Of a stretch of 33,948 nt of DNA, positions 9,002 to 16,336 are shown one piece after another; position 1 is the stretch's first letter, and each line of letters opens with the position of its first letter. A program made the position numbers and the translations under genes. The stretch lies in assembly GCA_025963285.1 (NCBI GenBank), contig JAOPUX010000211.1, positions 1-33,948 on the forward strand, given 5' to 3'. Below the pieces are notes generated by a model, which was not told the DNA's origin, made no database searches, and worked only from the letters and a program-made list of their open reading frames with translations. Origin of the DNA: Jatrophihabitans sp. GTDB taxonomy: Bacteria > Actinomycetota > Actinomycetes > Mycobacteriales > Jatrophihabitantaceae.

Positions 9002-9771
9002 GACCCCGACCCCCGCCGCAGCGACTCGAGGGCACGGTACGTCGGGTAGGCAGCGGCCTCCAGCTCGGCGCGCAGCTCCGGCGGCACCGCGGCCTGCTTC
9101 CACTCGCGGTCGGGCACGAACGGCACGTCAGGACGCTTGGCGTGCTGCGTCAGCACGTCGCCCAGCTTCGTCACGTCGATCGGGGGCAGTCCGAAGTGCC
9201 GCGGCACCCGATCCGCCAGCGCCTCAGGAAGCTCGTCGTAGTTGAGCAGCGTTCCGGACGTGGCGAACGGCAGGATCGCGGCACACATCGCCGCGATCAC
9301 GGCCACCGCGTGCTCGCTCGGCAGTGCTGTCTTCGCCGAGCCGAACCACGACTCCGGGAGCACGCCTGGTACGGTCTGCGACCCCGGCTGGGCCAGGTGC
9401 GACGCGAGCACCTCCGCCGGGTCGCGATAGACGAAGAGCCACCGCAGCTCGGGGACCGCCCGGAGCAAGGTGTCCAGGGCCAGCACGTGCCAGGAGTCCG
9501 CCTTGATCAGGTAGCGGTCGTGCACGCCGTCCGGTGCACCCAGCGCGGCCAGCGCACGGCGGACGCCGCTCAGCGAGGGGTCGTCGCCGCGGCGTGCCGC
9601 GGTCAGGGCCTCGTCGAGCTGCTGCGGCTCGTTGAGTACCCGAAGCCGGGGCAGCTGGGCCAGCGCTCTGGCCACCAGCGTCGATCCGCTGCGCGACAGG
9701 TGCAGGACGATCCCGGCAAGCGGGAGTGCAGCGGCCTCCAGCTCGTCGAGGGAGTCCATGCACGCCTCCAT
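8998..9771 (-). CDS. Sulfotransferase family protein
   Basis: A 257-residue P-loop sulfotransferase. The 5'-phosphosulfate loop is HLSRSGSTLV (24-33), and the 3'-phosphate region is WLFVYRDPAEVLASH (111-125), both expected for PAPS-dependent enzymes. There is no signal peptide or membrane segment, so it is cytosolic. ATG 9771 overlaps the stop of the collar-protein gene (ATGA), and its own stop overlaps the hydroxylase start. Enzymes of this group transfer sulfate to sugars, lipids, small molecules or tyrosine. Tight coupling to secreted or surface protein genes suggests a substrate within the operon (inference). Some members of the family have lost PAPS use, which sequence alone cannot exclude. 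Confidence 0.87.
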   Translation of the reverse strand: MEACMDSLDELEAAALPLAGIVLHLSRSGSTLVARALAQLPRLRVLNEPQQLDEALTAARRGDDPSLSGVRRALAALGAPDGVHDRYLIKADSWHVLALDTLLRAVPELRWLFVYRDPAEVLASHLAQPGSQTVPGVLPESWFGSAKTALPSEHAVAVIAAMCAAILPFATSGTLLNYDELPEALADRVPRHFGLPPIDVTKLGDVLTQHAKRPDVPFVPDREWKQAAVPPELRAELEAAAYPTYRALESLRRGSGS

Positions 9772-10289
9772 CAGTTCCGTGCCGGGTAGATCCCCTGCAT
9801 CGCGATGATGAAGCTCACCGCCAGGTAGGGCTGGAGGATGCTGTGTGCCTGGCCGCCACCGCCCCCGGAGATGGCGGACGGGTTCATGGCGTACCCGGCA
9901 GTGGGCGACGGCGCGTAGCTACTGCCAACCGTCGCTGCCAGCACGTTGCCCTCCGGCTCGGTGAGGGTGCCCCTCCTCGGGTTGACGGCGACCGTGTGGC
10001 TGTGAGCGGGTAGCTGTTGGGCGGTGAGGGTCACGCTCTCGGCACCGCCCGCCTGGCCCACGTTGTACGTCGACAGGCCGGGGCCCTGCTGCCAGTGGAC
10101 CGGTACCCGGCCGCGCAGATCAGGAAGGCCGAACGTGCTGCTTCCGTTGCCCCCGTAGTTGGTGCCCAGGATGGAGAACAGCGCCGTGTTCTGCGAGATG
10201 GCGATGAGCTGCCCGTTGCAGAACGCCCAGCCCTGCGGGGCGAAGTTGCCGGCGAACATACGGATCTCGCCGACGAATGGATCGCTCAT
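9771..10289 (-). CDS. Phage tail-collar domain protein (microcystin-dependent-protein-like)
   Basis: A 172-residue protein. ATG 10289 overlaps the upstream stop (ATGA); an open frame continues to 10505 but is not related. It begins MSDPFVGEIRMFAGNFAPQG with WAFCNGQL (21-28), then GTNYGGNG and FGLPDLRGRVPVH (53-65), LPAHSH (93-98), a Gly/Ser/Pro-rich middle and a C-terminus IIAMQGIYPARN. This is the full pattern of chromosomal collar-domain (MdpB-type) proteins, which resemble the tip of phage T4 short tail fibres but are encoded outside prophages. No other phage gene is near. No signal peptide is visible. The preceding gene encodes a Tat-signal DUF6916 protein, a pairing I associate with this family. 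It may form trimers that bind surfaces or glycans; the role is unknown. Confidence 0.85.
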   Translation of the reverse strand: MSDPFVGEIRMFAGNFAPQGWAFCNGQLIAISQNTALFSILGTNYGGNGSSTFGLPDLRGRVPVHWQQGPGLSTYNVGQAGGAESVTLTAQQLPAHSHTVAVNPRRGTLTEPEGNVLAATVGSSYAPSPTAGYAMNPSAISGGGGGQAHSILQPYLAVSFIIAMQGIYPARN

Positions 10290-10804
10290 GAGTTCTCTCC
10301 CGGGACAGTGGCGACGTGGGGGCGTACCGGCGGACGCGTTAAGGCGATCCACGGGTTGTTGATGATGGCCTGGTAGCGCTGGAGGTGGATACCGCGGCCG
10401 ACGGGTACGAGGAACAGCTCGACGGAGTGCCTGCCCGCGTGGACGGTCCGCATTCCGGCCTCGACGGGATTCCCCGGCTTGGCCTCGAAGATCAGTGAGA
10501 AGCACCGCGCCTCGTCACCCGCGGGCGACCCTGCGAGGTCGGCGATCTCGACGAGGGCGACGGCGCGCGGCGGCCCGTCGGAGCGCAGCTGGAAGTGCTG
10601 GTGGAGCAGTGGGGTGAAGGCGTCGCGGATGAGCACCGGGCGCTGCGCACCGGTCGGCCGCCAGGCGCCCCCGGCAGCGGGAGTCGACGCGGCCTTGGCC
10701 GCCACCTCTGAACTCACCGATTCGACCGGCACCGCCACGACGAGCAGCCCCGTCGCGGTGCCCGCGAGGAAGCCCCGGCGGGAGAGGCCCACGTGCCCAC
10801 CCAC
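10286..10804 (-). CDS. DUF6916-like protein with twin-arginine signal
   Basis: A 172-residue protein starting at GTG 10802-10804, whose last base is shared with the stop codon of the preceding gene. The N-terminus has a twin-arginine motif SRRGFL (8-13) followed by a hydrophobic, Ala/Gly-rich segment, so it should be exported folded through Tat. The rest resembles DUF6916: FTPLLHQHFQLR, VALVEIADL, ARCFSLIFEAKPG, HSVELFLVPVGRG and YQAIINNP. DUF6916 proteins are typically encoded next to tail-collar proteins, as here, and are of unknown function. The downstream collar gene overlaps by 4 bases. The DUF call comes from remembered family pattern; the Tat signal is seen directly. Confidence 0.75.
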   Translation of the reverse strand: MGGHVGLSRRGFLAGTATGLLVVAVPVESVSSEVAAKAASTPAAGGAWRPTGAQRPVLIRDAFTPLLHQHFQLRSDGPPRAVALVEIADLAGSPAGDEARCFSLIFEAKPGNPVEAGMRTVHAGRHSVELFLVPVGRGIHLQRYQAIINNPWIALTRPPVRPHVATVPGENS

Positions 10805-11790
10805 TAGTTGCTCAGCGCAATCGGCCCCGCAACGCTGCCTCTGCTCGCCTGGGCGGGCAGCCCAGCGGTGGCCGGCGTGATCGCGGTCATCTGCCAGCCC
10901 GTCTCATACGTGGGCTGCGTGGTGTCACAGCCCTGGTTCTCCAGGCCGGTGATCCCTCCGGCCTCACCCGAGGTGGAGAGATTGTTCGTGCCGACCGGGG
11001 CGAGCAGCGTGCCCAGCGCCGCCGACCAGTTGAGAAGGAACGTGCTCCGCACGCTCCCGTAGACGCCGCCGTCGCTGAGGAAGGCAGCTCCGGAACACGG
11101 CACGCTCCCGGTCCCCTGGTAGTACAGCTGGGCCGGGGGGAACGTCCCGTCCCAGTTGACGGTGACCAGGTAGCCGTTGGGGGTGAGCACCGTAACGCCC
11201 GAGCCGGCGGGATCGACGTCCACCAGCGTGCCGAGCAGGGCGCCATTGGCATCGTTCACCGCGACACCCGAGGTCGGCAGGGCCGCGTAGTACCCGACCA
11301 CCGACACCTTCACCAGCGCCGAGCCGAGGCCGTTGTGCAGCCTCACCTTGCCTGCCGTCCCGACCTGGCTGGTGACCGGGATGGTGACGGCCTCCCCGGC
11401 CAGCCAGTGCACGTTGGCGCTCGACGGCTGGGCGGCACCGGTCGGATAGACGAACAGGTCGCCGGCCACCGATCCCTGTGCGACCGTCACCGAGAGCTGC
11501 ACCGAGGTGGCGCCGGCAGGAACGCCCGCCGTGCCCGCGACGACGATGTCCTTCGTGGCGCTGGCCGCCATCGTCGCCGAGGTCAGCACCGCCGGGGTCA
11601 CCGCGGTGTAGGACGACGGCGGCGAACTCGAGTCGCCCGTTGCCTCGGCGATACCGCCGGCCACTCCGACGACGGCGACGACGGCCGCGGCGGCGGCCGC
11701 CCGACGCCGCCAGCGCCGGGCCCTCGGTGCGTCCGGCGTAGCCTCCGTGGTCGCTGACCGCCTGGTGATCGTGATGTTGACCAGTGCCAT
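10804..11790 (-). CDS. Membrane-anchored surface protein with two beta-rich extracellular domains
   Basis: A 328-residue protein, ATG 11790 with a GGGAT ribosome site. The N-terminus is about 30 residues and basic (RARRWRRR at 23-30), followed by one hydrophobic segment (31-50) and a Ser/Pro linker, so it is probably anchored with the rest outside. Residues about 60-170 match a beta-sandwich domain common in actinobacterial secreted proteins (VPAGATSVQLSVTV, GDLFVYPTGAAQPSSANV, GKVRLHNGLGSALVKVSVVGYY). Residues about 175-305 form a second domain (LLGTLVDVDPAGSGVTVLTPNGYLVTVNWDG) that I have seen in collagen-like or collar-associated proteins. The only cysteines, Cys232 and Cys288, could form a disulfide. 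It is the first gene of the five-gene operon, with no enzyme signature. Function is inferred as display or adhesion. Confidence 0.7.
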   Translation of the reverse strand: MALVNITITRRSATTEATPDAPRARRWRRRAAAAAAVVAVVGVAGGIAEATGDSSSPPSSYTAVTPAVLTSATMAASATKDIVVAGTAGVPAGATSVQLSVTVAQGSVAGDLFVYPTGAAQPSSANVHWLAGEAVTIPVTSQVGTAGKVRLHNGLGSALVKVSVVGYYAALPTSGVAVNDANGALLGTLVDVDPAGSGVTVLTPNGYLVTVNWDGTFPPAQLYYQGTGSVPCSGAAFLSDGGVYGSVRSTFLLNWSAALGTLLAPVGTNNLSTSGEAGGITGLENQGCDTTQPTYETGWQMTAITPATAGLPAQASRGSVAGPIALSN

Positions 11791-11891
11791 GAGATCCCAC
11801 TTCGACAGCGCAGCCAGATAACTTGTAGCTGAGCATGGCGGACGCCGTTGCCACCGGCAAGTGGAGCCTTGACCGAGAACTCAACCCGGAA
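11791..11891 (-). promoter_or_regulatory. Intergenic region upstream of the five-gene surface operon
   Basis: This 101-base gap separates the tetR stop from the first surface-operon gene. It contains a perfect hairpin TTGCC-ACC-GGCAA (11848-11860) without a T-run and, nearer the gene, an AT-richer stretch around 11814-11828 that could hold a -10 element. No convincing -35/-10 pair can be named, so readthrough from tetR is also possible. Confidence 0.35.
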
Positions 11892-12503
11892 CTAGCCGAG
11901 GACCGCCAGCCACATCGCGGTCAGCCGCTCGACGACGTCCTCGTCGGAGAGGGCGAGCGAACCGCTCAGCACGGCTCGCAGCATCTCGGTGGTACCGCCC
12001 ATCACGAAGAGTGCAGCGGCGTTGGCGCCGCGCTTGGCCTCCAGGGACGCCGCGGTGGGCAGCGGCAGGTTGGTGAGGACGAGCTGCACGTACTGCGTCA
12101 TCCACTCGTCGCGGCGGTCCTGCAGGGCCTCCGGCGCGGCCGAGCCGAGCAGGAAGGCGGCCGCCTTGCGGGGATCGTGACTGAGCACGGCATAGGCCGA
12201 GCCAACCGCGGCGCGGACCTTGGCCGGCAGGGTCTCCCCCGCGACACCGATCGCGGCAAGCGCATGCTCGGCCACCTCGACGCAGCACGCATCCACCAGC
12301 GCGCCAAGCAGCGCGTCCAGATCGCTGAAGCTTTCGTAGAAGTACCGAGCCGTCAGCTTCGAACGGGCGCAGACGGCGCGGACGCTCAGTGCGGCCAGGC
12401 CGTCCTCGTACAGGCAGTCCAGTCCGGCCTCGATCAGCGCTTCGCGGCGCAGCGCCACCCTGTCGGCGAGGGCGACGCCGCGATAGGCCCGTGCCTCGCT
12501 CAC
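11892..12503 (-). CDS. TetR-family transcriptional regulator, divergent from the P450
   Basis: A 203-residue TetR protein. GTG 12501-12503 is preceded by a strong GGGAGGG ribosome site; an upstream TTG at 12527 would overlap the P450 promoter. The N-terminal helix-turn-helix region reads LSVRAVCARSKLTARYFYESF (39-59). The C-terminal domain is typical in length. It is divergent from the cytochrome P450 gene 75 bases away, the usual layout for a repressor of that gene. I recall the same pairing for mycobacterial cyp136 (Rv3059) with Rv3058c. It is also directly upstream of the surface operon on the same strand. Confidence 0.87.
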   Translation of the reverse strand: MSEARAYRGVALADRVALRREALIEAGLDCLYEDGLAALSVRAVCARSKLTARYFYESFSDLDALLGALVDACCVEVAEHALAAIGVAGETLPAKVRAAVGSAYAVLSHDPRKAAAFLLGSAAPEALQDRRDEWMTQYVQLVLTNLPLPTAASLEAKRGANAAALFVMGGTTEMLRAVLSGSLALSDEDVVERLTAMWLAVLG

Positions 12504-12520
12504 CGCGCCCTCCCGGACTG

Positions 12521-12548
12521 TTGACAACGACTGTGATCAGAATATGGT
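12521..12548 (+). promoter_or_regulatory. Candidate promoter of the cytochrome P450 gene
   Basis: TTGACA (12521-12526) followed after 16 bases by TATGGT (12543-12548) gives a good housekeeping-type promoter about 30 bases before the P450 start at 12579. It lies in the divergent gap with tetR, where the repressor would bind. Confidence 0.5.
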
Positions 12549-12578
12549 GCTGGGTATCGGGACGGCAAGGGGGCTCGC

Positions 12579-13925
12579 ATGGCGATCGAAGCACTACCGC
12601 GTAAGAGCAGGTCACGGGTGCCCTCTGCCGTGCCGGGTGACACCGGCCTGCCTCTCCTCGGCCATACCCTGAGCGTCCTCAAGGGGACCTACTACACCGA
12701 CCGCACCCGCTACGACCGCTACGGCCCGGTGACCCGGATGAACGCCTTCGGCATGAAGGCGGTGATGGTCCAGGGGCCCGACGGGGTGGGCGAGGTGCTG
12801 CAGAACCGGGATCACGCGTTCGCCAGCGGCCCCGGCTGGTCGTACCTGATCGGCCCGTTCTTCCGCCGCGGCCTGATGCTGCTCGACTTCGACGAGCACC
12901 ATGCCCACAAGCGGATCATGCAGCAGGCCTTCACCACCGAGCGGCTGACGACCTACCTGGACCCGATGAACGACGTCCTGGGGCTCGGCCTCGACGGCTG
13001 GATCGAGACACCCGACCTCAAGATCTACAAGGCGCTCAAGCAGCTCACCCTCGACGTCGCCACCCGCACCTTCATGGGCGCCGAGCTCGGCACCGAGGCC
13101 GACGAGCTCAATCGCGCCTTCTCCGACTGCGTCCGCGCCGGCACCGCGATCCTGCGCTTCCCGATGCCGGGCCTGCGCTGGTCGCGGGGGCTCAGCGGCC
13201 GCAGGCGACTGGAGGCCTACCTCTACCCGCAGATCCCGGCAAAGCGTGCCGGGGCCGGCACCGACCTCTTCAGCGCGCTCTGCCAGATCACCGATGAGGA
13301 CGGCAACGGCTTCAGCGACGACGACATCGTCAACCACATGATCTTCTTGCTGATGGCCGCCCACGACACCACGACGATCACGATGACGACGATGGCCTAC
13401 TACCTGGCCACCCATCCGGAGTGGCAGGAGCGGGTGCGGGCGGAGTCCGTCGCGCTCGGCAAGGACGCGATCAGCTTCACCGACCAGGAGGAGCTGGTCT
13501 CCCTCGACCTGGTGATGAAGGAGTGCATGCGCCTCGTGACGGCGGTGCCAGGGGTGGCCCGCAGGACCGTCAAGCCCACGCAGGTACTCGGCATCGACAT
13601 CCCGGCCGACACCTTCGTCTCGTGCAACTTCCACGGCACGCACATGCTCGACGAGTACTGGCCCGAGCCGACCAAGTTCGACCCTGAGCGGTTCTCCGCC
13701 GAGCGTCACGAGGACAAGGTGCACCGTAATGCGTGGATCCCGTTCGGCAACGGGGTACACAAATGCATCGGCCTCTATTTCGGCGGCATGCAGGTGAAGG
13801 CCGCGATGCACCAGCTTTTGCTGCGCTATCGCTGGAGCGTCCCGGACGGTTACGTGATGCCCGTCGACTGGAGTTCGCTGCCCCGCCCGAAGGACGGCCT
13901 GCCGGTCCATCTCGAGCGGGTCTGA
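12579..13925 (+). CDS. Cytochrome P450 (possibly CYP136-like)
   Basis: A 448-residue soluble bacterial P450. ATG 12579 has AAGGGGG upstream. Visible motifs: I-helix AAHDTT (260-265) for oxygen activation, ExxR as KECMR (Glu315, Arg318), the PERF-type segment FDPERF (367-372), and the haem loop WIPFGNGVHKCIG with proximal Cys396. There is no membrane anchor. It is preceded by a divergent TetR gene and followed by an acyl-CoA ligase, which suggests oxidation of a lipid or steroid-like acid with CoA activation. No ferredoxin or reductase gene is adjacent, so redox partners must come from elsewhere. The P450 call is certain. The CYP136 suggestion comes from the neighbouring regulator and overall resemblance and is weak. 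Confidence 0.95.
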   Translation: MAIEALPRKSRSRVPSAVPGDTGLPLLGHTLSVLKGTYYTDRTRYDRYGPVTRMNAFGMKAVMVQGPDGVGEVLQNRDHAFASGPGWSYLIGPFFRRGLMLLDFDEHHAHKRIMQQAFTTERLTTYLDPMNDVLGLGLDGWIETPDLKIYKALKQLTLDVATRTFMGAELGTEADELNRAFSDCVRAGTAILRFPMPGLRWSRGLSGRRRLEAYLYPQIPAKRAGAGTDLFSALCQITDEDGNGFSDDDIVNHMIFLLMAAHDTTTITMTTMAYYLATHPEWQERVRAESVALGKDAISFTDQEELVSLDLVMKECMRLVTAVPGVARRTVKPTQVLGIDIPADTFVSCNFHGTHMLDEYWPEPTKFDPERFSAERHEDKVHRNAWIPFGNGVHKCIGLYFGGMQVKAAMHQLLLRYRWSVPDGYVMPVDWSSLPRPKDGLPVHLERV

Positions 13926-13998
13926 TCTCCCCTGCCGGGCCGGCGCGGCCAGTTCGTGGCAGGATTCGCCCCGCCCCGACCGGTTAGGAGCCGCACGG

Positions 13999-15627
13999 AT
14001 GTCGAACCTGAACCTCGAACTTGCCCTTGCGCAGGCCCGTCGCCTGCCGACGACGGCGCGCGAGCTCGGGGTGCTCTACAAGTCGGGCCTCGCGCCACTC
14101 AACGACCCGGCCGGTTCGATCAACGCCCTGCTGAGCATGCGTCGCTGGGGCATGGTCGGCGGGGCGATCCGGATCGCCGCGTCGCGGCACCCGGACGTGA
14201 TCGGCCTCGTCGACGAGATCGGTGAGCTGACCTTCGCCGACCTCGACCGGCGCTCGAACTCCCTGGCCCGGGCCTGGAAGCAGCGCGGCCTGGACGACAA
14301 GTCCGTCATCGCGGTGCTCTGCCGCGACCACCGGGGCCTGGTCGAGTCGATGTTCGCCGCAGGCAAGCTCGGCGCCAAGCTGCTGCTGATGAACACCGGC
14401 TTCGCCAAGCCGCAGTTCGCCGCCGTGGCCGAGCGTGAGGGCGTCGACATCCTCGTCTACGACATCGAGTTCGCCGGCATCCTGGAGGACATCCCGGACT
14501 CCATCCCGCGCTACCTGGCCTGGGTCGACGACGACGACAACCCCTACGAGACGCTCGAGCAGTTGATCACCTCGGCACCGGGTGACGAGCTGCCCCGCCC
14601 CGAGACGATCGGCGGGCTGGTGCTCCTGACCAGCGGCACCACCGGCACCCCCAAGGGGGCGCCTCGCCAGGTCAGCTCGCCGTTCGCGGCCGCACAGTTC
14701 CTCGACCGCATCCCGCTGCGCCCCGAGCAGCGCACCTTCATGGCTGCCCCGCTCTTCCACGGCACGGGCCTCTCGCAGTTCATGCTGACGATCTCGCTCG
14801 GCTCGACCTCCGTGCTGCGCCGTCGCTTCGACCCGCTCAAGACGCTCGAGGCGATGGCGAAGTACAAGGTCGAGGGGCTCGTCGTGGTGCCCACCATGCT
14901 CCAGCGCATCCTGAACCTCGGCGACGACGTGATCAAGCAATACGACCTCAGCGCCCTGCGGATCGTCTTCTGCGCCGGCTCCGCGCTGCCGACCGAGGTC
15001 GGCACCCACGCCATGGAACTGTGGGGCGACGTCATCTACAACCTCTACGGCTCCACCGAGGTCGCGGTGGCTACCGTCGCCACCCCCGAGGACTGGAAGA
15101 AGGCGCCCGGCACGGTGGGGCGCTCCCCCGTCGGCTGCAAGGTCACCCTCTACGACGAGAAGAACAAGCCGATCACGGAGCCGAACACGATCGGACGGGT
15201 CTTCGTCGGTAGCGGGCTCCGCTTCTCCGGCTACACCGGCGGCGGGACCAAGGACGAGCTCGACGGCCTGCTCTCCTCGGGCGACGTCGGCCACTTCGAC
15301 GAGGACGGGCTGCTCTTCATCGACGGCCGCGACGACGACATGATCGTCTCGGGCGGCGAGAACGTCTTCCCGGCCGAGGTGGAGGACCTGCTCATCGAGC
15401 AGCCGGCCATCGCGGACGCCGCGGTAATCGGGGTGCCCGACGAGGACTTCGGTCAGCGGCTGAAGGCCTTCGTCGTGCTCCGTGACGGCCAGTCGATCTC
15501 GGCCGACGAGGTCAAGGACCTGATCAAGACGAACCTGGCCCGGCACAAGGTGCCACGGGAGGTGGAGTTCGTCGACGATCTGCCCCGCAACGCCACCGGC
15601 AAGCTGCTGCGCAAGCAGCTCTCCTAG
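13999..15627 (+). CDS. Acyl-CoA ligase (FadD-type AMP-dependent synthetase)
   Basis: A 542-residue adenylate-forming enzyme. ATG 13999 follows TTAGGAG. Motifs: P-loop-like LLTSGTTGTPKG (209-220), substrate region APLFHGTGLSQ, A5-type YGSTE, the hinge region with FIDGRDDDMIVSGGENVFP, and the catalytic C-terminal lysine in NATGKLLRK (Lys535). It activates a carboxylic acid to acyl-AMP and then acyl-CoA. It resembles mycobacterial FadD proteins with an N-terminal extension before the AMP-binding domain. It starts 73 bases after the P450 and probably shares its transcript, so it may activate the P450 substrate or product (inference). Confidence 0.93.
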   Translation: MSNLNLELALAQARRLPTTARELGVLYKSGLAPLNDPAGSINALLSMRRWGMVGGAIRIAASRHPDVIGLVDEIGELTFADLDRRSNSLARAWKQRGLDDKSVIAVLCRDHRGLVESMFAAGKLGAKLLLMNTGFAKPQFAAVAEREGVDILVYDIEFAGILEDIPDSIPRYLAWVDDDDNPYETLEQLITSAPGDELPRPETIGGLVLLTSGTTGTPKGAPRQVSSPFAAAQFLDRIPLRPEQRTFMAAPLFHGTGLSQFMLTISLGSTSVLRRRFDPLKTLEAMAKYKVEGLVVVPTMLQRILNLGDDVIKQYDLSALRIVFCAGSALPTEVGTHAMELWGDVIYNLYGSTEVAVATVATPEDWKKAPGTVGRSPVGCKVTLYDEKNKPITEPNTIGRVFVGSGLRFSGYTGGGTKDELDGLLSSGDVGHFDEDGLLFIDGRDDDMIVSGGENVFPAEVEDLLIEQPAIADAAVIGVPDEDFGQRLKAFVVLRDGQSISADEVKDLIKTNLARHKVPREVEFVDDLPRNATGKLLRKQLS

Positions 15628-15628
15628 C

Positions 15629-15693
15629 GACTTCGAGCTCTCACGCCTACTTCAAGCTTCCGCGCCTACTTCGAGCTTCCGCCTACTTCGAGA
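15629..15693. repeat. Short degenerate tandem repeat at the fadD/tk convergent junction
   Basis: Four copies of an ACTTC(G/A)AG core, the last three as CCTACTTC(G/A)AG, occur at intervals of about 19, 19 and 17 bases between the acyl-CoA ligase stop and the end of thymidine kinase. The last copy forms the thymidine kinase stop and final Ser-Lys codons. It looks like local slippage duplication of the tk 3' end. Confidence 0.7.
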
Positions 15694-16336
15694 AGGGCAG
15701 CGGATCGGGGCGCAGCGCCGCGGCGCCGGCCCGGGCCGAGGTCAGCTGTTTGCGGTGGTGCTGGCGGCAGAGCACCTCGTAGCCCACCCGCTCGTCGATC
15801 TCGGGGTCCACGTCGCCGACCACGATCACGTCGCCCTCGATCACCATCGCACCGTCGATGGTCCGGGCGTTGTGGGTGGCCCGGCGGCCGCACCAGCACA
15901 GCGACTCCACCTGCAGCGAGTGGGTGCGGTCGGCCAGCTCGACGAGCCGGCGCGACCCGTCGAAGAGGCGGGTCCGGAAGTCGGTCATGATGCCGAAGCA
16001 GAAGACGTCGATGTCCAGGTCGTCGGCGATGGCGGCGAGCTGGTCGATCTGGGTCACCGAGTAGAACTGTGCCTCGTCGCAGATCAGGTAGTCGACCCGC
16101 TCCCCGTGCTGGGTGAGGCGCTCCACGAGGTAGGCCCAGAAGTCGAAGTCGCCATCGACCTCCACCGCCCCCTCGGTCAGCCCCAGCCGGGACGAGATCA
16201 CCGCCGAGCCGGCGCGGTCGTGCGAGGTGAAGAGCACCCCGACCCGTCCGCGGACGGCGTGGTTGTGGTTCGTCTGGAGCGCGAGCGTGGACTTCCCGGC
16301 GTCCATCGTGCCGGTGTAGAAGTGCAGCTCAGCCAC
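15683..16336 (-). CDS. tdk: Thymidine kinase, type II (TK1-like)
   Basis: A 217-residue thymidine kinase that phosphorylates thymidine to dTMP for salvage. The start is taken at GTG 16334-16336, giving MAELHFYTGTMDAGKST with the P-loop at 9-17. The open frame continues upstream to 16534 but lies within the preceding gene. Other motifs: CDEAQF (86-91), the lasso region with YEVLC, and zinc-site cysteines CWC (147, 149) plus Cys190 and a nearby His. The start overlaps the preceding membrane-protein stop by 8 bases, so translation is probably coupled. It is convergent with the acyl-CoA ligase. Confidence 0.93.
   Translation of the reverse strand: MAELHFYTGTMDAGKSTLALQTNHNHAVRGRVGVLFTSHDRAGSAVISSRLGLTEGAVEVDGDFDFWAYLVERLTQHGERVDYLICDEAQFYSVTQIDQLAAIADDLDIDVFCFGIMTDFRTRLFDGSRRLVELADRTHSLQVESLCWCGRRATHNARTIDGAMVIEGDVIVVGDVDPEIDERVGYEVLCRQHHRKQLTSARAGAAALRPDPLPFSK

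Noticed and set aside
9771-10289. Collar-domain gene as evidence of a prophage
   Set aside because: No capsid, portal, terminase, integrase or lysis gene is nearby, and the gene is embedded in a cellular operon with sulfotransferase and hydroxylase genes.
13984-15546. 520-codon open frame on the minus strand
   Set aside because: Exactly antisense to the acyl-CoA ligase; Val/Asp/Arg-rich with no motifs.
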